Below are positions 26,301 through 41,300 of a stretch of DNA of 64,000 bases, piece after piece. This DNA is from Forficula auricularia (lineage: Eukaryota; Arthropoda; Insecta; Dermaptera; Forficulidae): positions 1,488,001 through 1,552,000 of the forward strand of contig JALMQS010000729.1 of assembly GCA_024734495.1 (NCBI GenBank), in the 5' to 3' direction. The notes below the pieces were generated by a model. That model saw nothing but the letters and a program-made list of their open reading frames with translations, ran no database searches and had not been told where the DNA came from. Within the stretch, counting starts at the first letter, position 1. The number at the start of each line of letters is the position of its first letter. Position numbers and translations under genes: made by a program.

Positions 26301-29300
26301 TAAACGTATAATACGTATTTGACCAAAAATCGGACTTACGAGGTTTTGTAAGATCAGAGACGTTATGTATTTTGGTGTCTTCTTGGTACGATGTCTCCTA
26401 TATAGGCAATCACCAGACCATTATCCAAACCTACCCTTACAGGCGCTTGAGTCGGCATTTACATTTTGTTATATATTATTTTATATTTTCAATGATATTT
26501 ATAAGTTTATACAATAAGTTAAATGGCATTTTTTTATTTTCTTCTGTCAAAAGGGTCCATTGGTTTTTGTATCGACGACATTTCATCAATGGGGAGTTTG
26601 CGTTCCAGCTTCCTGCTCTCATTTCGACATTCAAGTGCTCCTTACTTCATTGAGTTCCAATTGGGCATCAAAAGCATCTATAAATGTGATCGTTCCAAAA
26701 GATGCTTGTTCAATTACCAAGTCATTTCAGCTAAGCCTTTTGGAAATGCTTATGTTGTATGTATAATTTCATGTTTTAATAATATTAATAACCAGTAAAT
26801 TTTCCCCTTCTTCGTGCGCTCTTTTTGTTTGTTTTTAATTTTACAGAGGGTCAAAATCGCCTCTAAAAACTACTTTGGAAGTCCAAAATTTCTAAATTTT
26901 CTCGAGGGGGGAGGGAGCGGCAGTACATGATCCCCCAAAAATGAAAGTCTGGTACCGCCCCTGGTATTAGTGTAATATTTCTTTAGAATGTAAGCGTATT
27001 TCTAGTAAATAAACATTAATTAATTAAATTTCCTAAAAAAAAAATATTGGTATATTCTTGTATTTTTTTTTAAAATACTATATTTTTTTTAATATCGCCC
27101 CCCCCCCCCCTAAAAAATTCCTGGATCCGCCCTTGTGCCTTTGAGAACAATGAATTAACCCAAACCCATTGTCTGCATGGGTACAAAACAAAAGAGAATT
27201 CTTTTTTAAAGCCCCAAGATTGGAATTCTTCTACCTGAGAATAAATAATTTAATTTACGTAAAATCGTGTGAAATCAAATCAAACCGATTTGGCCCAAAA
27301 TTTAGATAAACCATCCGGAGCACTAAACAAACATATGGTGTGAATATGGTTTCGATACGTTCAGTGGTTTAGGCGTGGGTCGATCACGCACATACACACT
27401 AAGGATTAGGTATATATATATAGATAAGGCGACTGTGGGCCAGTGGTTAGAATTTCGGGCCGCTGGCCTGAAGTACGCTGGTTCGAGACTGAGTCTCGGC
27501 AGATATTTGTAGTCACCTCCTCTTGGAAAGCAATGGTAACAGAGTATAGTAAGCTCTCCAAACTAGCCGTTCGGAATCGGCGTTAAAAAGTAGGTCCCAT
27601 ATATCTGTGTAAAACAACTAACACACTCAGCACAGGTATATGTGGAGAGGAGCCGAAACGTCAGGGAGACTTGATATGACACTTAAAGAAGAAGAATAAA
27701 TAATAATCAATAATAATTCGAATGACTAATACAATCAAATAATAATTCTATTGAATTTAAATTTTTTATTTAAATAAATTCGAAAAAGAAAAGGTCAAAT
27801 CTAAGATCTTGGTAGATATGTTTAAATTATAGGTCAGAGGGTTTCGCCCCCTCAGGAGTGAAGTCATTCCATATCAGTTCACCCGGTCATGTCACCCACC
27901 TCCTCAGATTTTGATGAAAATAGGCACAATTGATTCTATTATTAAATCACCAACTTTGCTATTTTCATTAAAAAAAAAACTTATAATTTAATCTTTCTTT
28001 ACAGATCTCCGTTGATAATGATTGTGCTTTTGGTCATCTGGTCCTCTATAAAATATTCAATACACGAACAATCGAAAACTTTTATTTTACAGAGTAAGTA
28101 AATATTTGTTATTGAATTATTTTATTAATGAAATGAAATTTTTTTTTTACGTTTCTTTAGATAAATGGCAAAAAATAGTTCAAAGTTTTTCACTACAAAA
28201 CAATTGGAAAGAACTTTTTAAAGAACAAAAAGATTCAATTAGTTCTCTCGATGGCATCCGCGTTTTAAGTACATTTTGGGTTATTTTGACCCACAAACTT
28301 ATAGGATATTTCGCAATTGCTTTATTAAACAAGGTCGACTTAATTGAGGTATAGATATTGTTTTTTTCAATTTTGTCACAAAATATATTTATTCATATAA
28401 TTTATGCATATAATATATTATGTTTTACTCAAAGAACGAAAACGCTCATTGAGCGAAAAAAACGCGTTATGGCAAAACTCAAAAATATCACAATACGAAA
28501 TTCGCGTAGTGGCTCTCATGATATTTGACCACAAGGCGTTCTGAACGTTAGCTGATGCAGCCAAGATACGACGGACTGGTTTTAACTTGTTAACGGGAGC
28601 ATTGGAAACGGTACCGCGACATTTCAGCCCCCGACAAAATATCCCAAGGACAAAATATCTCCCGACATAATATCTTCTGACAAAATATTCCCCAGTATAA
28701 TGGAGAATACAAAAGAAATTAAGTAAGAAGCTTATAATCATAGTTTTGAATAATATAAACAGACTTTCATATTTTTTGCGGCTAATTAGCCGTTTGAAAG
28801 TGCTGCTGTCTGTCGTGTTTGATTAGGAAAAAATGGGAGCCCCAAACACACCCCGCCCGACGATTGGCTGGTTCGGTTTTCAATGTGTGTTTGATTAGAA
28901 AAAAAATGGGAGCCCGAAACACACCCCGCCCGAACTAAACTTTCGGAGGTTCGGTTAATATATATTCAGTTCGGCTCGGTTGGGTTCGTATAGCTCCTTT
29001 TCGGGCTGGTTTTTAGACGGTTCGGTTGGCTGACGCCGAACCGTCTAAATGCCAGCCCGAATAGGAGCTATACGAACCCAACCGAGCCTGAACTGAATAT
29101 GTATTAACCGAACCGGAGTCGATTTGCATTACTCATAAGATTCAAGAGGGGAAGGGTTATTTTGTCATGAGATATTTTGTCGGGGGCTGAAATGTCGCGG
29201 AATCATTGCAAGCGCACCCGTCAAGTTTGTGTTCTTTCTTGAATTTGTATTGGAAAAACCCGCATTTTAAAGTTACAGAACCTAAGTAGTTCAAATAAAT

Positions 29301-32300
29301 GTCGTTGAGTGACCCATCTGACAAATAATTAAAAATAATCCATTACATCGGATTTAATAGATGACACTATCTTATGATTTTCTAAAGATAATAACATCTC
29401 TTGGGCGAGTTGATCTTCAAAAACAAGAATTGGTAAAATACATAGTCAGGACATCCTTATTGTTCAATAATTCGGTTTACCACTTGTTGCATTGAGAACC
29501 ATTTAGTTTCTGAAGTTCTTAATAATTTAATTCTAAAAATCTTTGCTTAACTCTTTTAAAATATTTACTCTTTTAGAACTATGGGCAAAATGAGAATAAA
29601 TGTTCCCCTCGCCAAAACATCAACACCCTTGAGTAATTTTTGACAGACAAATGAAAAACATATATAGTAGATTGAAAGAGATGGGATGTGTGCAACCTAC
29701 AACAATGAATGTTCTTTTAACAAAATACTTTTTGAACTCCAATAATAAAAAGAACATCCCGAACTAACTTTCTGTACCGTCCCTCTACTCGTAATTCGCA
29801 ATGATATTTTGAAGCTTATATTTTTACTTTAACATACAGGGTATGGTCAAGTATTGTAATCGTCCATGAAAAAAGTGTTTTTTTCCTTGCTCTCTTCAAA
29901 ATATCTACAAAAACGGCTGACAAACTATTTCGAGTTAAAAAAATTGAGCTAAACCATGGCATTTTGCTCTACAAAAATGTCCCAATAAGTGAGACACTTA
30001 GAAAAAATTATATTTTTCGAGATAATAATTGTTTTGTCAAAATGTCTGTTTGTCTGTTAGTCTGAATCCGTTACCAAGTTATGTGGACGAGCTGAGTCTC
30101 AAAAACTAGAGTGAATATCGAAACCAAATTTCACACGTAGTTTTGGTCCATTGAGATTAAGATCTGATTAGATTTTGGTGCATATCGACCCAAAAGTAAG
30201 GGGGATGGAGGGGGTTAAAAATTAAAAATCTAGGCCATTTGACCAAACTCAACCAAATTTTGTACACATAATCAGTGGGACCCCAGATGTCTAAAAATGC
30301 AAAAACTAACCGTCCAAAATGGGGGGGGGGGTGGGGTCAAAAAATGAAAATCTTGGCCATTTACCAAAGCTCAGCCAAATTTTGCATACATGATCAGTGG
30401 GTCTCACAGAAGTTTAAAAATGCAAAAAACTAACCGCCCAGAAAATGGGAGGGGGGGGGGTCAAAAAATGAAAATCTTTGACATTTACCAAACTCAGCCA
30501 AATTTTGTATACATAATCAGTGGGTCCCAGTGGTCTAAAAATGCAAAAACTAACCCCCCCCCCTACATGATTATAAATAATTTTATTAAATATTAAATAT
30601 AAGTGAGGCGCCGGGTTGTATGGTAAAGTCAAGTGGATGGCCACATCAGAACACGTCAGCTTTTTAGGACTGTAATATATCATAAATGTACCTTTGAGAT
30701 ATTTTATGAAATGTACTAGGAATTAAATTATTTTAGTGTTAATGTACTATTCTACTTTTCAAGCAAAAATATATGGTAAATAGTAAATAATACATTTGTA
30801 CTGTAACGGCATCTTAAACGATATGATATCTTAAAAATTGGTGACTGAGAAATTGATTGAAAGTGGATCAGGCAGCACTTGGGTTAATTAAAATTTGGCG
30901 TTTTTTAATAACCATACGCCAGAGGTCAGACCCCCCACCCCTATCCCCAAGGGTGGCTACTGCAAACCGTTTCTTATGGCAAACTAACCTTAATTAAATA
31001 TATTTCATGTCTAATCAAGAATTATGTTCTTTTTTTAATTTCTTGAAGTATCTATTTGTTTTAATAAAAAAAAATTCCCACTAAATATTTTGCTTTGTGG
31101 ACCCCCCTCCCCGCCCCCCATGAAAATTTTCTGGCTATGCCACTGCATACGCGAATTTCGTATTGTAGCCTTTTTGAGCTAGTCACAACGCGTTCTGGCT
31201 ATTTTTAAAAGTCACATAACACAAATAACGCGCTGTGGATGTTTTAAAGAGGCCACAACGGGTTGTGAATCGTCGCGGGGAGGGATTCTGGTTTGATCTT
31301 AGGGGAGCGGTAGGGGGAGCAAATCAGCTGGGCTGAAGACGACTGAAATGCTAGGCGGAGAATAATAGATTTAGATGCAGAACCAAAAAAACTTTGTATT
31401 TTTCACAATGTATAGGATCAAGAGTGAATTGAATAAAGTTAATAACAGAAAAGAAATAATAATAGATGATGATCACAATAATTAACGTAGATAATAACAC
31501 AAAAAAACGAGGGAGGGTAGGATGTCTTGAGCAAGCCAAGCGGAATGTCTTGCCAAAAGTCGCTTGGCGATCAAAGCTTGGTGGGTGGTAAGAGGGGGAC
31601 GAGACCTGGCCTAGCGGACACGGGACGCCCTCCGGCGGTCAAAAGTGGTAGCGATCAGGGCACCGCGATTGAACAGGTTGTGGACGTTTTTTCGCTCAAT
31701 AAGCGTTTTTGTTCTTTGAGCCTAATATATATATTGATTTATAGATATATATACTCAAAAGAAGCAAAAAACATGCATTCGATAATTTAAAAATAAAATT
31801 GTTAAAAAAATTGAGAGCTTATTCAAGTAAGACTCAGTACTCTGACCACATATTTTAGTGACTCAGTAATTTGTCAGCAAACGGTTTAAAAATTAAAATG
31901 GTTTCATTTATTTTTTTCTCACTGAGTTATTTACACGCAAGGTAGATTTTGAAAATAACAAGTTCGCAAAAATTGAACAGATCATTTGAATTCATATTTC
32001 TTTATTGTAATTTTTTGTAAATTATTGAAAAGTGAATAAACTTTTGTACTTATTATATCTATATATTTTAATATAGCGATCTCGTTCGATTTATAATTCA
32101 TGGTTCATCAACACTTCACTTTGCACGGATTCATTTTTATTATTGGGCGGATTTCTTCGCGGAACTGGGATCACAAAACAATACGAGAAGAAAGAAGATC
32201 GTTCTTTTTGGAAAGATCTTAAAAATCGATATTTGAGGTAACGATATAACTTTTGTTATTTACGTAATTTCCATGTCTATATTTATGAATTTCTTTTACT

Positions 32301-35300
32301 TTAACTCAGATCTAATAATAAGGACAAGCATTGCAGCCCAATAAATATTCAAATTTGACAAATTTCTCACTTGGACTCCTTTGGATTTTTTTATTTGTCC
32401 TGAGTCTGAACAAACAATTTGATTTTTAATTTCACCAATTGTATGTATGAATGTTTTAGATTATCTCCAGCTTACTTTATAACACTTATTGTTCATTCAG
32501 TAATTATGCCTCAAATTGGAAATGGTCCTCTATGGGATCTGCACTGGCAAGAGGAATCGAGAAGATGCAAGCAATCATGGCTTTTTAATGTTTTATATCT
32601 TAATGTTTTCATTAATTATGATACAATTGTAGGTGTTCAATATTTTTTAATTTTATTTATTTTTATTTACGATATAATTTTAAATTTCACACTATTTTTC
32701 TTTCTTTTTTTTTTATTTATTTATTTATTGTCATCGGGAACAAAGCCCATTTAGACAGCACATCAGTAAAGTGTTAGTAGTGTTAGTGAGGCAGCCGAGT
32801 TTTAACCGGAAGAAATTGTATATGCTAGGCAGGCTCGAACCCGGGCCGATTCCGCGACATTTCAACCCCCGACAAAATAGTCCCGACAAAACATCCCCCG
32901 ACAAAATATCCTTCAGACAAAATATCTCATGACAAAATAACCCTTCCCCTCGTGAATCTTATGAGTAATGCAAATCGACTCCGGTTCGGTTAATATATAT
33001 TAACCGAACCTCGAAAATTTAGTCCGGGCGAGGTGTGTTTCGGGGTCCCATTTTTTCTAATCAAACACACATTGAAAATCGAACAGCCAATCGTCGGGCG
33101 GGGTGTGTTTCGGGCTCCAATTTTTTCCTAATCAAACACAAATTGAAAACCGAACCAGCCAATTGTCGGGCGGGGTGTGTTTGGGGCGCTATATTTTCGC
33201 CCAATATTATAATAATAATTAATAACGATAATGATTAATAACACTTTTAACAAACAATCAATAATTGTGTAATGTAAACATAGACAATAAATAAGTAAAT
33301 ATAGATGATAAATACTATATTATAGATAGTAAAAATAATAAATTGTTAGCTAGAAAATCTAACGACAGACAGCAGCACTTTCAAACGGCTAATTAGTCGC
33401 CAAAATATGAAAGTCTGTTTATATTATTCAAACTATGATTATAAGCTTCTCACTTAATCTCGTTTGTATTCTCCCTTATACTGGGGAATATTTTGTCAAG
33501 AAAATATTATGTCGGGGGATATTTTGTGCTTGGCATATTTTGTCGGGGTGAAATGTCGCGGTACCACGGGCCTCCCGCTTGAACATCGTCATCAACGCTG
33601 AAAGTTTTATTAAATGAATTTTTATTATAAATTCTAATATTTATAATATATCGAAATACCCAACAAGACCTCATGATCGCAGGTTCCCATGATAAAAAGA
33701 TTCTCCCCCACTCTAGCCTAGGCTTAGACAAAAAAATGAACGAAGCTTTAGCCCTTATTTCAGAAGATATTGTCCTAATTCTTAATTGGTTCAGGTAAAA
33801 TTGATCGTGGGTTTGAGGGACGTTTTTTGCTAAAATGTTTGCCCAAATGAAAAATTCAATTTAAATTTTATTCCTTTGGTCCAACTGAACAAAAATTTCA
33901 CAATTAATCTTTGTGGTTTATGTTGAATTATACATATTAGTGTAACAACCAATTTTTAGTTTAAATCTTTTGACTCTCCTCCCTGATTCAAGTAATAGAT
34001 ATTTTCTCAATGACGTATAGTACCTATAATTGTGAAAATTTTCGCTCTGATCAAAGGCAATAAAATTTTACCTCGCCTCTGATTCTGATAGTTGATTTTT
34101 CGACATATATGAGTTCCACAACTCTTGAAGTATAATCGTACAATTTTGTTTAAAAAAACCGTGTTTGGCGGCCCTATTTTATTTTAATTGGAATTGCTAA
34201 GGAGCCAGTTATGGGAAAATAAAAAGTTGAAATAAAAGTCAACTTCTATTTGATACTTTATTTTAGGCAGAAGTAATCGATTTTGATTTCAAATCCTAAG
34301 AAAGGGCATATATTTAAATACGGCTCCTCCGACTGATGCCCTGGCGGGCAGCGTCTCGGTCCAAAAATTTTATTCCTCTTAAAAACCACACTCCAAATGT
34401 ATACCCGTAAACTACCGAAAATACATCGTCTCTTAAAAGTTTCGCCTCTTTAATTTTTGAGTGGCGGGGGGAGGGGAGGAATAATTATGAATATATTTAA
34501 TGTTTCTTAATTTAAAATGAATTGGAGTCTTTCATTTCAAAATTACAATTATATTTCAAATTTGCCTGGTTAATGAAAAATCGATTGGAGCCATCAGTTT
34601 AAAATCCGAGCTGACAATTATATTTCAAATTTGCCTCGTTAATTAATATATATTTAATGTTTCTTAATTTAAAATCTATTGGTGTTTTTTTCATTTTCAT
34701 TCGAGTTCAAATGAATACAATATTATCTCGACACAGTCTAAATCAAAAATATATAGTTTTAGTAACAGAAATCAAGATATAATTATTAATGTTTCAATGG
34801 TGTAATGGCTAGAGCTAATGCCCTTAGTTCAAGAGTTCGTCGGTTCGATTCTAGGCAAGACGGTAATTTTTTTAGAGAAATTTCTCTAAGCGTTGTTACA
34901 AATTAATCTAGACAAATATATATAGTATTTTGCCCATCCCCCATCCTGATTTGGATAGTTGATTTTTTGCCCACTAAGTTTTAAAGAGACATTCTATTAA
35001 ATTTTATTCAATTCTGACAAAAGTAATAAAAATTTAAATTTGTTGCCCTCCCGGACCCCCTCTCATTACGATAGTTGATTTTTCGACACATAATATTAGC
35101 TTTATTCGTTTTGGATGCCTTGGGCGCCCTTATGTCAGCCTCAAGTCACTAACCCATATTCGTTTAGGAATACCAACCGACTTGGTGTGCCCCAGCCCTA
35201 TTCGTTTTGGGATAGTTGTGGCACTGCTGGGCCTTCTTGTGGCGTGCACCAAGTACACATGCTCATCGAGCATGGTCACTTGGGGCACTCTTGGTTAATC

Positions 35301-38300
35301 TTCGCACCATTTTGAATTTCAAAACACCGATTTTTTATATACTCTGTTTTAAACTTGAATTTATTATTGTTATTTAATTTAGAATAATGAATGACCAGGA
35401 AAGTTATTATTTTATTAAATTATTTATATAAATTATTCTTTTAAGTCGTTTATTTGTTATTATTACATTGAATATTAGTTTCTTCTGCTGGAAAAATAAA
35501 TTTTTAATATTTTTGGTTAAAAAAAATAAATAATTAAAAATTATTTTATTAAAAATAAAACAGAAGACTCTCATTTTATTTTTAACCTAAAATAAAAACA
35601 ATTCTGTTACCATCGACAGTGAAATCTTTTATTCAACTAATACATTTTTAATAAGTAGGTTATAATGAAAGAAAATAAATAAAATTAAATACATTTTTAA
35701 CTTATTTATAAAGAGACTACAGTTTAAAGGGCAAAATTTATTTTTCTAGAAGAAGACACATTTTTTTTGACTTTTCGACCTTTCTAGCCATTAGCGAATT
35801 TACGATACTAATTATTTTTTATTAAATAAGTTTCTACCCCCCCCCCCCCCCACGGGTGACAACATTTTTTATTGTCTCCTTTAATAATAATATAAAAAAA
35901 TTTCCGATCATTTGAAGTTCATCATCTGAGCTTGATGAAGATTCACAATCAGAATCACTTTCAGTAATTTTATAATGGAAAATTCTTTTTCCATAAAAGT
36001 ATCCATTATTTATTTGTAACTAGGTACCTATATTATTTATTTAAAATAATTATTAAATAAATAAATTATATAAATAAATATATAACCTATTATATATGTA
36101 TACCTACCACTCTTAATTATTACACTAGAATAAAAATAATATTTTTTTTTAAATTTCGTTATTCGAATATAGCCATGTGTCAAAAATACATTCGTTTTAG
36201 AGTCAACCAAACTAGGGCACACCTGAAGTGCCCCGGCTGAAAAAAGTGACACCAGATGGTGCACTTGACTCAACTTAAGGCACACACGCAATTTCCAAAA
36301 CGAATAAAGCTATTATAACATAAAAGTCCTAAAGTATGATCGTAGAATCTTGATTTCAGATCCGACAAAAGGAATAATATTAAATTTTTTGTCCATCCCT
36401 CATAATTAGAGCTCCTTGATTTTTAATAAAATTAGAATTAAAAACTGGTTAAATAAATTTTATTTTTTTCATTAGGCATCCCTTGATTTTTGGTTTGATT
36501 TTTATCCTTTAAATATACCTATAGTAAAATGTACATAAAAGCATTTTGGGAAATAATTTCAAAATCACCATAAAAAAACTAAGATGAATCTTCCCGCGAT
36601 GAATTAGACCTACCCGACATCGCATGTGGCTCTTTTACTGATATATATTTTATGTGGTCTCAGTCGGAAAAACAAATTTATCTAATCAATGAAATAAATA
36701 TGTGAAAATATACAATACAAGTAGATAATATAATTAAAATTATTTTTTTACAGTGTATGATCCAATCATGGTATATTACTGCAGATATGCATCTGTTCCT
36801 TTTAGCTCCGCTTCTTATTTACCCATTGCTCAAATGGCCACTCAGAAGCAAAATTATTCTCAGTATTGGAGTACTGTTAATAGGAATATTTCTTCCATTT
36901 ACCCTCACCTATTGGATGAATCTACCTGGAATGATATTCTTTAACGCACCGTGAGTTTTTATTTTAAAACACATTATTGTTGTTGCAAGGGTTTGTGATT
37001 TATGGACGTACACTTTTTTTGACTAAGGTAGCCCTAAAGAAAAAAGTTAGAGACTTGCCATTTCGATTAAATTCCTCCACGGCGAATACACCTTTGCTCA
37101 AAACGCCCTCGTAAACATTGTAACTAAACTTACACACGTCGGCTACGAGTGGAGGGTCGGCGATCTTGAACAGCCTCTACACTAAAAGTACTTCCCATTA
37201 CAAAAACGTCCATTTCTCGTCCACCATTCTGTATTATATACCTATGGGGCATTCCATGCCAAATCGACCACTTTTGACCACGACCACTTTCGATTTGGCT
37301 GAAACTTTTTTTATCTTTTTCTACCCTATCGAAAACATTTTTTCAAGAATTTTTTCAAATTTTTCTACTCAACCGAAAAAAAAGTTGTTAATTAAAAAAA
37401 AAAAATGGTGTTTTTATTTTCAGACGCCCATAACTATTTCAAAAATTGACTAATCGGGACGTTTCTTTTTGTTTTTAAACGTGCTTTTCAGAAAAAAAAT
37501 ACAAAAAATATTCGACTTTGTGGCGCTTTCACAAAACTGTCGGTAGAGCGCGCCACATATTCAATCACTTTCAACACACAAGTTGTATTTTAACAGAAAA
37601 ACAAACAAATATACAAAAATATCGATATTTGTAATATACATCACACACATGCAACCATATGTAAAGATTCATCATAAATAAAAAACCACCAAGGCGAGGG
37701 ATAAATTATGCAATGCAAAAAATAAACAGATCAATTTGATACACGACGCAAGGCGAGTGGGACGCAGGTGAACTTGTAGGGAAAGAGATGATACTGTTCG
37801 ATACACTTCAGGCTACCGTACCAGTAAGAGATCCCCGTTGTGTAGGTATCACCTCAATCTTCAAGTGTATTGCACTTGAATCTAAGTTGCTATTGAATTG
37901 TCATGACTTATATTTAATCAAAATGGACATATTTATTACTTCTGAAATTGATCTGTTTATTTGTGGCGCGCTCTACCGACAGTTTTGTGAAGCGCCACAA
38001 CTTCATATTCAATAACATTTTTCAGTTTTTCTGAAAAAATCATTGATTTTTTGAAGTTTGACATTTTTGAAAAATTATTTTTTTTCTATTTTTTTTTTTG
38101 TTTTATTGAAAAATATTTTTCTTATTTTTTCGCAATACAACATTAGGATAATTACAGGAATAATTCAGTGAATAATCATTAAAATTTTTAATATAAATAA
38201 TAAAAGTTTTATTTACTTTCTATTTTCCGTTTAAACAATTTACAAACTATAAAGTAAAGAAAATTTTGTATCTTTTTCAATTTTTTTTTAAATATAAAAT

Positions 38301-41300
38301 ACTAGGTAGGTTTCACATAAATAAAAGATCGGATGCTTGTTTAGCACGACTCACTATATATTTCGGGGTATAAGCCCATCTTCAGGAGTTCACAGAATTC
38401 CAAAAAACATTTTTCAAAAATTTTCTTTACTTTATTTGAATATGTTTTACCGAAAACCTACACCATTCTCCCTTAACAATTTACAAACTATATTGTATTG
38501 AATTAGAGTAATTTCGCACAAAAAGACAACCATCTGTATTTGGTATCACACTATGCGATGGTATTGGTGGTACGATAAAAAGAGCAGCATCGAGAGCCAG
38601 TCTTCAACTACCAGTTGATGAACAAATCACACACCCTACGATATACATGGGCTTCTGCACCAAATAATATTCCAAATATAACAATTATCTATCTATCTAC
38701 TAAATCTGTTGTGCGTCGGTCGCTCCACCAGTAAGACAACGCTTGTGCAGGTGCACTTATAAAACTAAACACTTCTTTCATTCCTTCAAAATTGGCGGGT
38801 GCAAAGGCTTTGGAATGAACTTCCATCTTCAAGTTCAGGCAAACCCGACTCTTGGTGCTCTCAGGTCTTCGTTCTTTATGGATCCCACTCCAATAACTGA
38901 TACTCCTTACTCTTATTTCCTTTAATGTCTTCTAATCTTTCTCTACTTTTTTTCTCTCTTCTATTTCCCCATAAAATTTGTGTATTGGTGAACTCTTTTG
39001 CCAAATTTGCTTAAAATATTGTTGCTAAATTATGTATAAACACTAGGTGGGACCTAAGGTCCTATGTTTGTATACTTTGTTAAATAAATAAATAAAAATA
39101 AAAAATAAATAAATAAATTAAGTTTTCACCTGAAGAGGATTATAATAAAGCCGTGAATGACCTAACTGACCGATTTTCAAAAATAAAAACCATTGAAGGA
39201 ACTCAGCAATTCCATAGTGTAATATCAATTACAGATGGTTGTCTTTTGTGCGAAATTACTATAATTCAATACAATATAGAGTTTGTAAATTGTTTAATAT
39301 GGCAAAGAGAAAGTAAATAAATCGTTTATTATTTATATTAAAATTTTTAATGATTATTCACTGAATTATTCTTGTAATTATTCTAATTATTATTATTATC
39401 ATTTCCGTCCATAATTTGTATTAATTTGAAAGTCATGATAGGTAAATAAGGACAAGTTTTTATGTGTGACTTTTTACTTTACCATACAGGGTATGGTCAA
39501 GTATTGTAATCGATGCATGAAAATAGTGGTTTTTTTCCTTCTTTTTTTTCGAAATATCTCAAAAACGGCTGAAACTATTTTGATTAGAAAAATTGAGCGA
39601 AACCATGGCATTTCGCTCTACAAAAAAGCTCTAATATGTGAACATCGAAAAAATTATATTTTTCGAGATAATAATTGTTTTATCAAAATGTCTGTTAGTC
39701 TGTCCGTCCGTCCGTCCGTTAGTCTGTGCGTTATCAAATTATTCGTGGACGAGCTAGCTCAAAAACTAGTGTGAATATCGAAACCAAATTTCACACGTAG
39801 ATTTGGTCCATTGAGATTAAGAGCTGATTAGACTTTGGTGCATATCGACCCAAAATTAATGGGGGTGGAGGAGGGTTAAAAATTAAAAATCTAGGCCATT
39901 TGAGCAAACTCAACCAAATTTTGTATACATAATCAGTGGGACCTCAGAAGTCTAAAAATGCAAAAAATGTACCGCCAAAAATGTATGGAGGGGGGGAATT
40001 GTATGGTCAAAAAAATGAAAATCTGAGGCTCTTGTACCAAACTCAACCAAATTTTGTATACATAATCAGTGGGCCTCAGGAGTCTAAAAGTACAAATAAC
40101 CCCCCCCCCTACATGAATATAAATAATTTTATTAAATATTAAATATAAGGAGGGGCAGGTTGTATGGTAAAGTCAAGTGGATGGCCACATCAGAACACCT
40201 CAGCTTATTTTTTGTATTTTTTTTCGGAAAAGCACCTTTAAAAACGAAAAAAAAAACGACTCCGATTAGTTACTTTTTGAAATAGTTATAAGCGTTTGAA
40301 AGAAAAAAACAGCATTTTTTTAAAAATTAATAACTTTTTCGGTTGTGTAGAAAAAATTTGAAAAAATTCTGAAAAAATGTTTTCGATAGGGTAGAAAAAG
40401 ATAAAAAAGTTTCAGCCAAATCGAAAGGGGTCGGGGTCAAAAGTGGTAGATTTGGCATGGAATTCTTCAGTATTGGGCCTAACAAGTCCGTAGGATGACA
40501 CATAGATGGCGTTACTAGAATTTGTCCATATGATTTTTATTTAGTATTAACCTTCAAACGATACGTGTATGAATTTGACTGCAATCTGACTATTGATTCG
40601 TGAGTTATAATATTTTGTGTGAAGCAACTTTTGTTATTGAAAAAAAAGTGAATTTCGACATTTTAATAAAGCATTGCTTTTTGATGAAAAAAATACAGTG
40701 GAAACTAAACAATGGCTTGATAAGCATTATCCGAACTCTGCTCCATAGAGACAAATGGTAGAGAAATGGATTGCTGAATTTAAACGTGGTCGTACCAGCA
40801 CAAATGATGCAGAGCGCAGTGAACGCCCAAAGAGGCTGTTATTCCAGTAAACAGCAAAAAAATCCACAAATTGGTTATAAACGATCGCAAATTGAAGGTG
40901 CACGAGCTAGCTGACATTGTAAAGATATCAGATGGTAGTGGTTTTACCATTTTACATGAACATTTGGATATGCGAAAGCTCTGTGCAAAGTGGGTGCCGC
41001 GTGAGCTCACAGTCGACCAAAACAACAACGGATCGATGCCTCAGAGGAGTGTATGGCACTGTTTAACCGCAATAAAAATGGAATTATATCCTCGATATGT
41101 GACAATGGATGAGACTTGGCTTCACTATTACACACCAGAATCCAAAAGAAGTCTAATGATGAAGTAATCACTGAAACTGAGGCCTATTTTGACGAGAAAG
41201 AGAAATCGTACTATAAAAGTGGTATCGAAAAGCTGGAAAATCGCTATATTCGTTGTATCGCCCTCAAAGGCAACCATGTTGAATAATAAAATCGAGTTTT

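Larger units (their letters stand above)
28428..31722. repeat. Possible 3.3 kb element with inverted ends
   Basis: ctcaaagaacgaaaacgctc and attgagcgaaaaaaac at 28429-28465 are mirrored at 31687-31722. A second inner pair, acaatacgaaattcgcgta (28482) and its complement (31148), supports one inverted structure. It contains later insertions (28614-29200, 29828-30663). Confidence 0.5.
37248..40463. mobile_element. 3.2 kb element with about 240-bp inverted ends, unclassified
   Basis: The ends gcattccatgccaaatc and, inverted, gaattccatgccaaatc continue as inverted arms to about 37508 and 40208. Nested inverted pairs lie inside (ttgtggcgc...accgacag at 37515 and 37960; caatttacaaactat blocks). It holds coding remnants at 38554 and 39115, a retroposon end and family A copy 5. 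Confidence 0.55.

Noticed and set aside
27640..27670. gagccgaaacgtcaggg as another hammerhead-like site
   Set aside because: CGAAACGTC is present but no CTGANGA precedes it within range; it belongs to the SINE body.
34795..34861. Possible functional tRNA gene
   Set aside because: The B box is good but the acceptor stem does not pair and the segment is part of a duplicated repeat.
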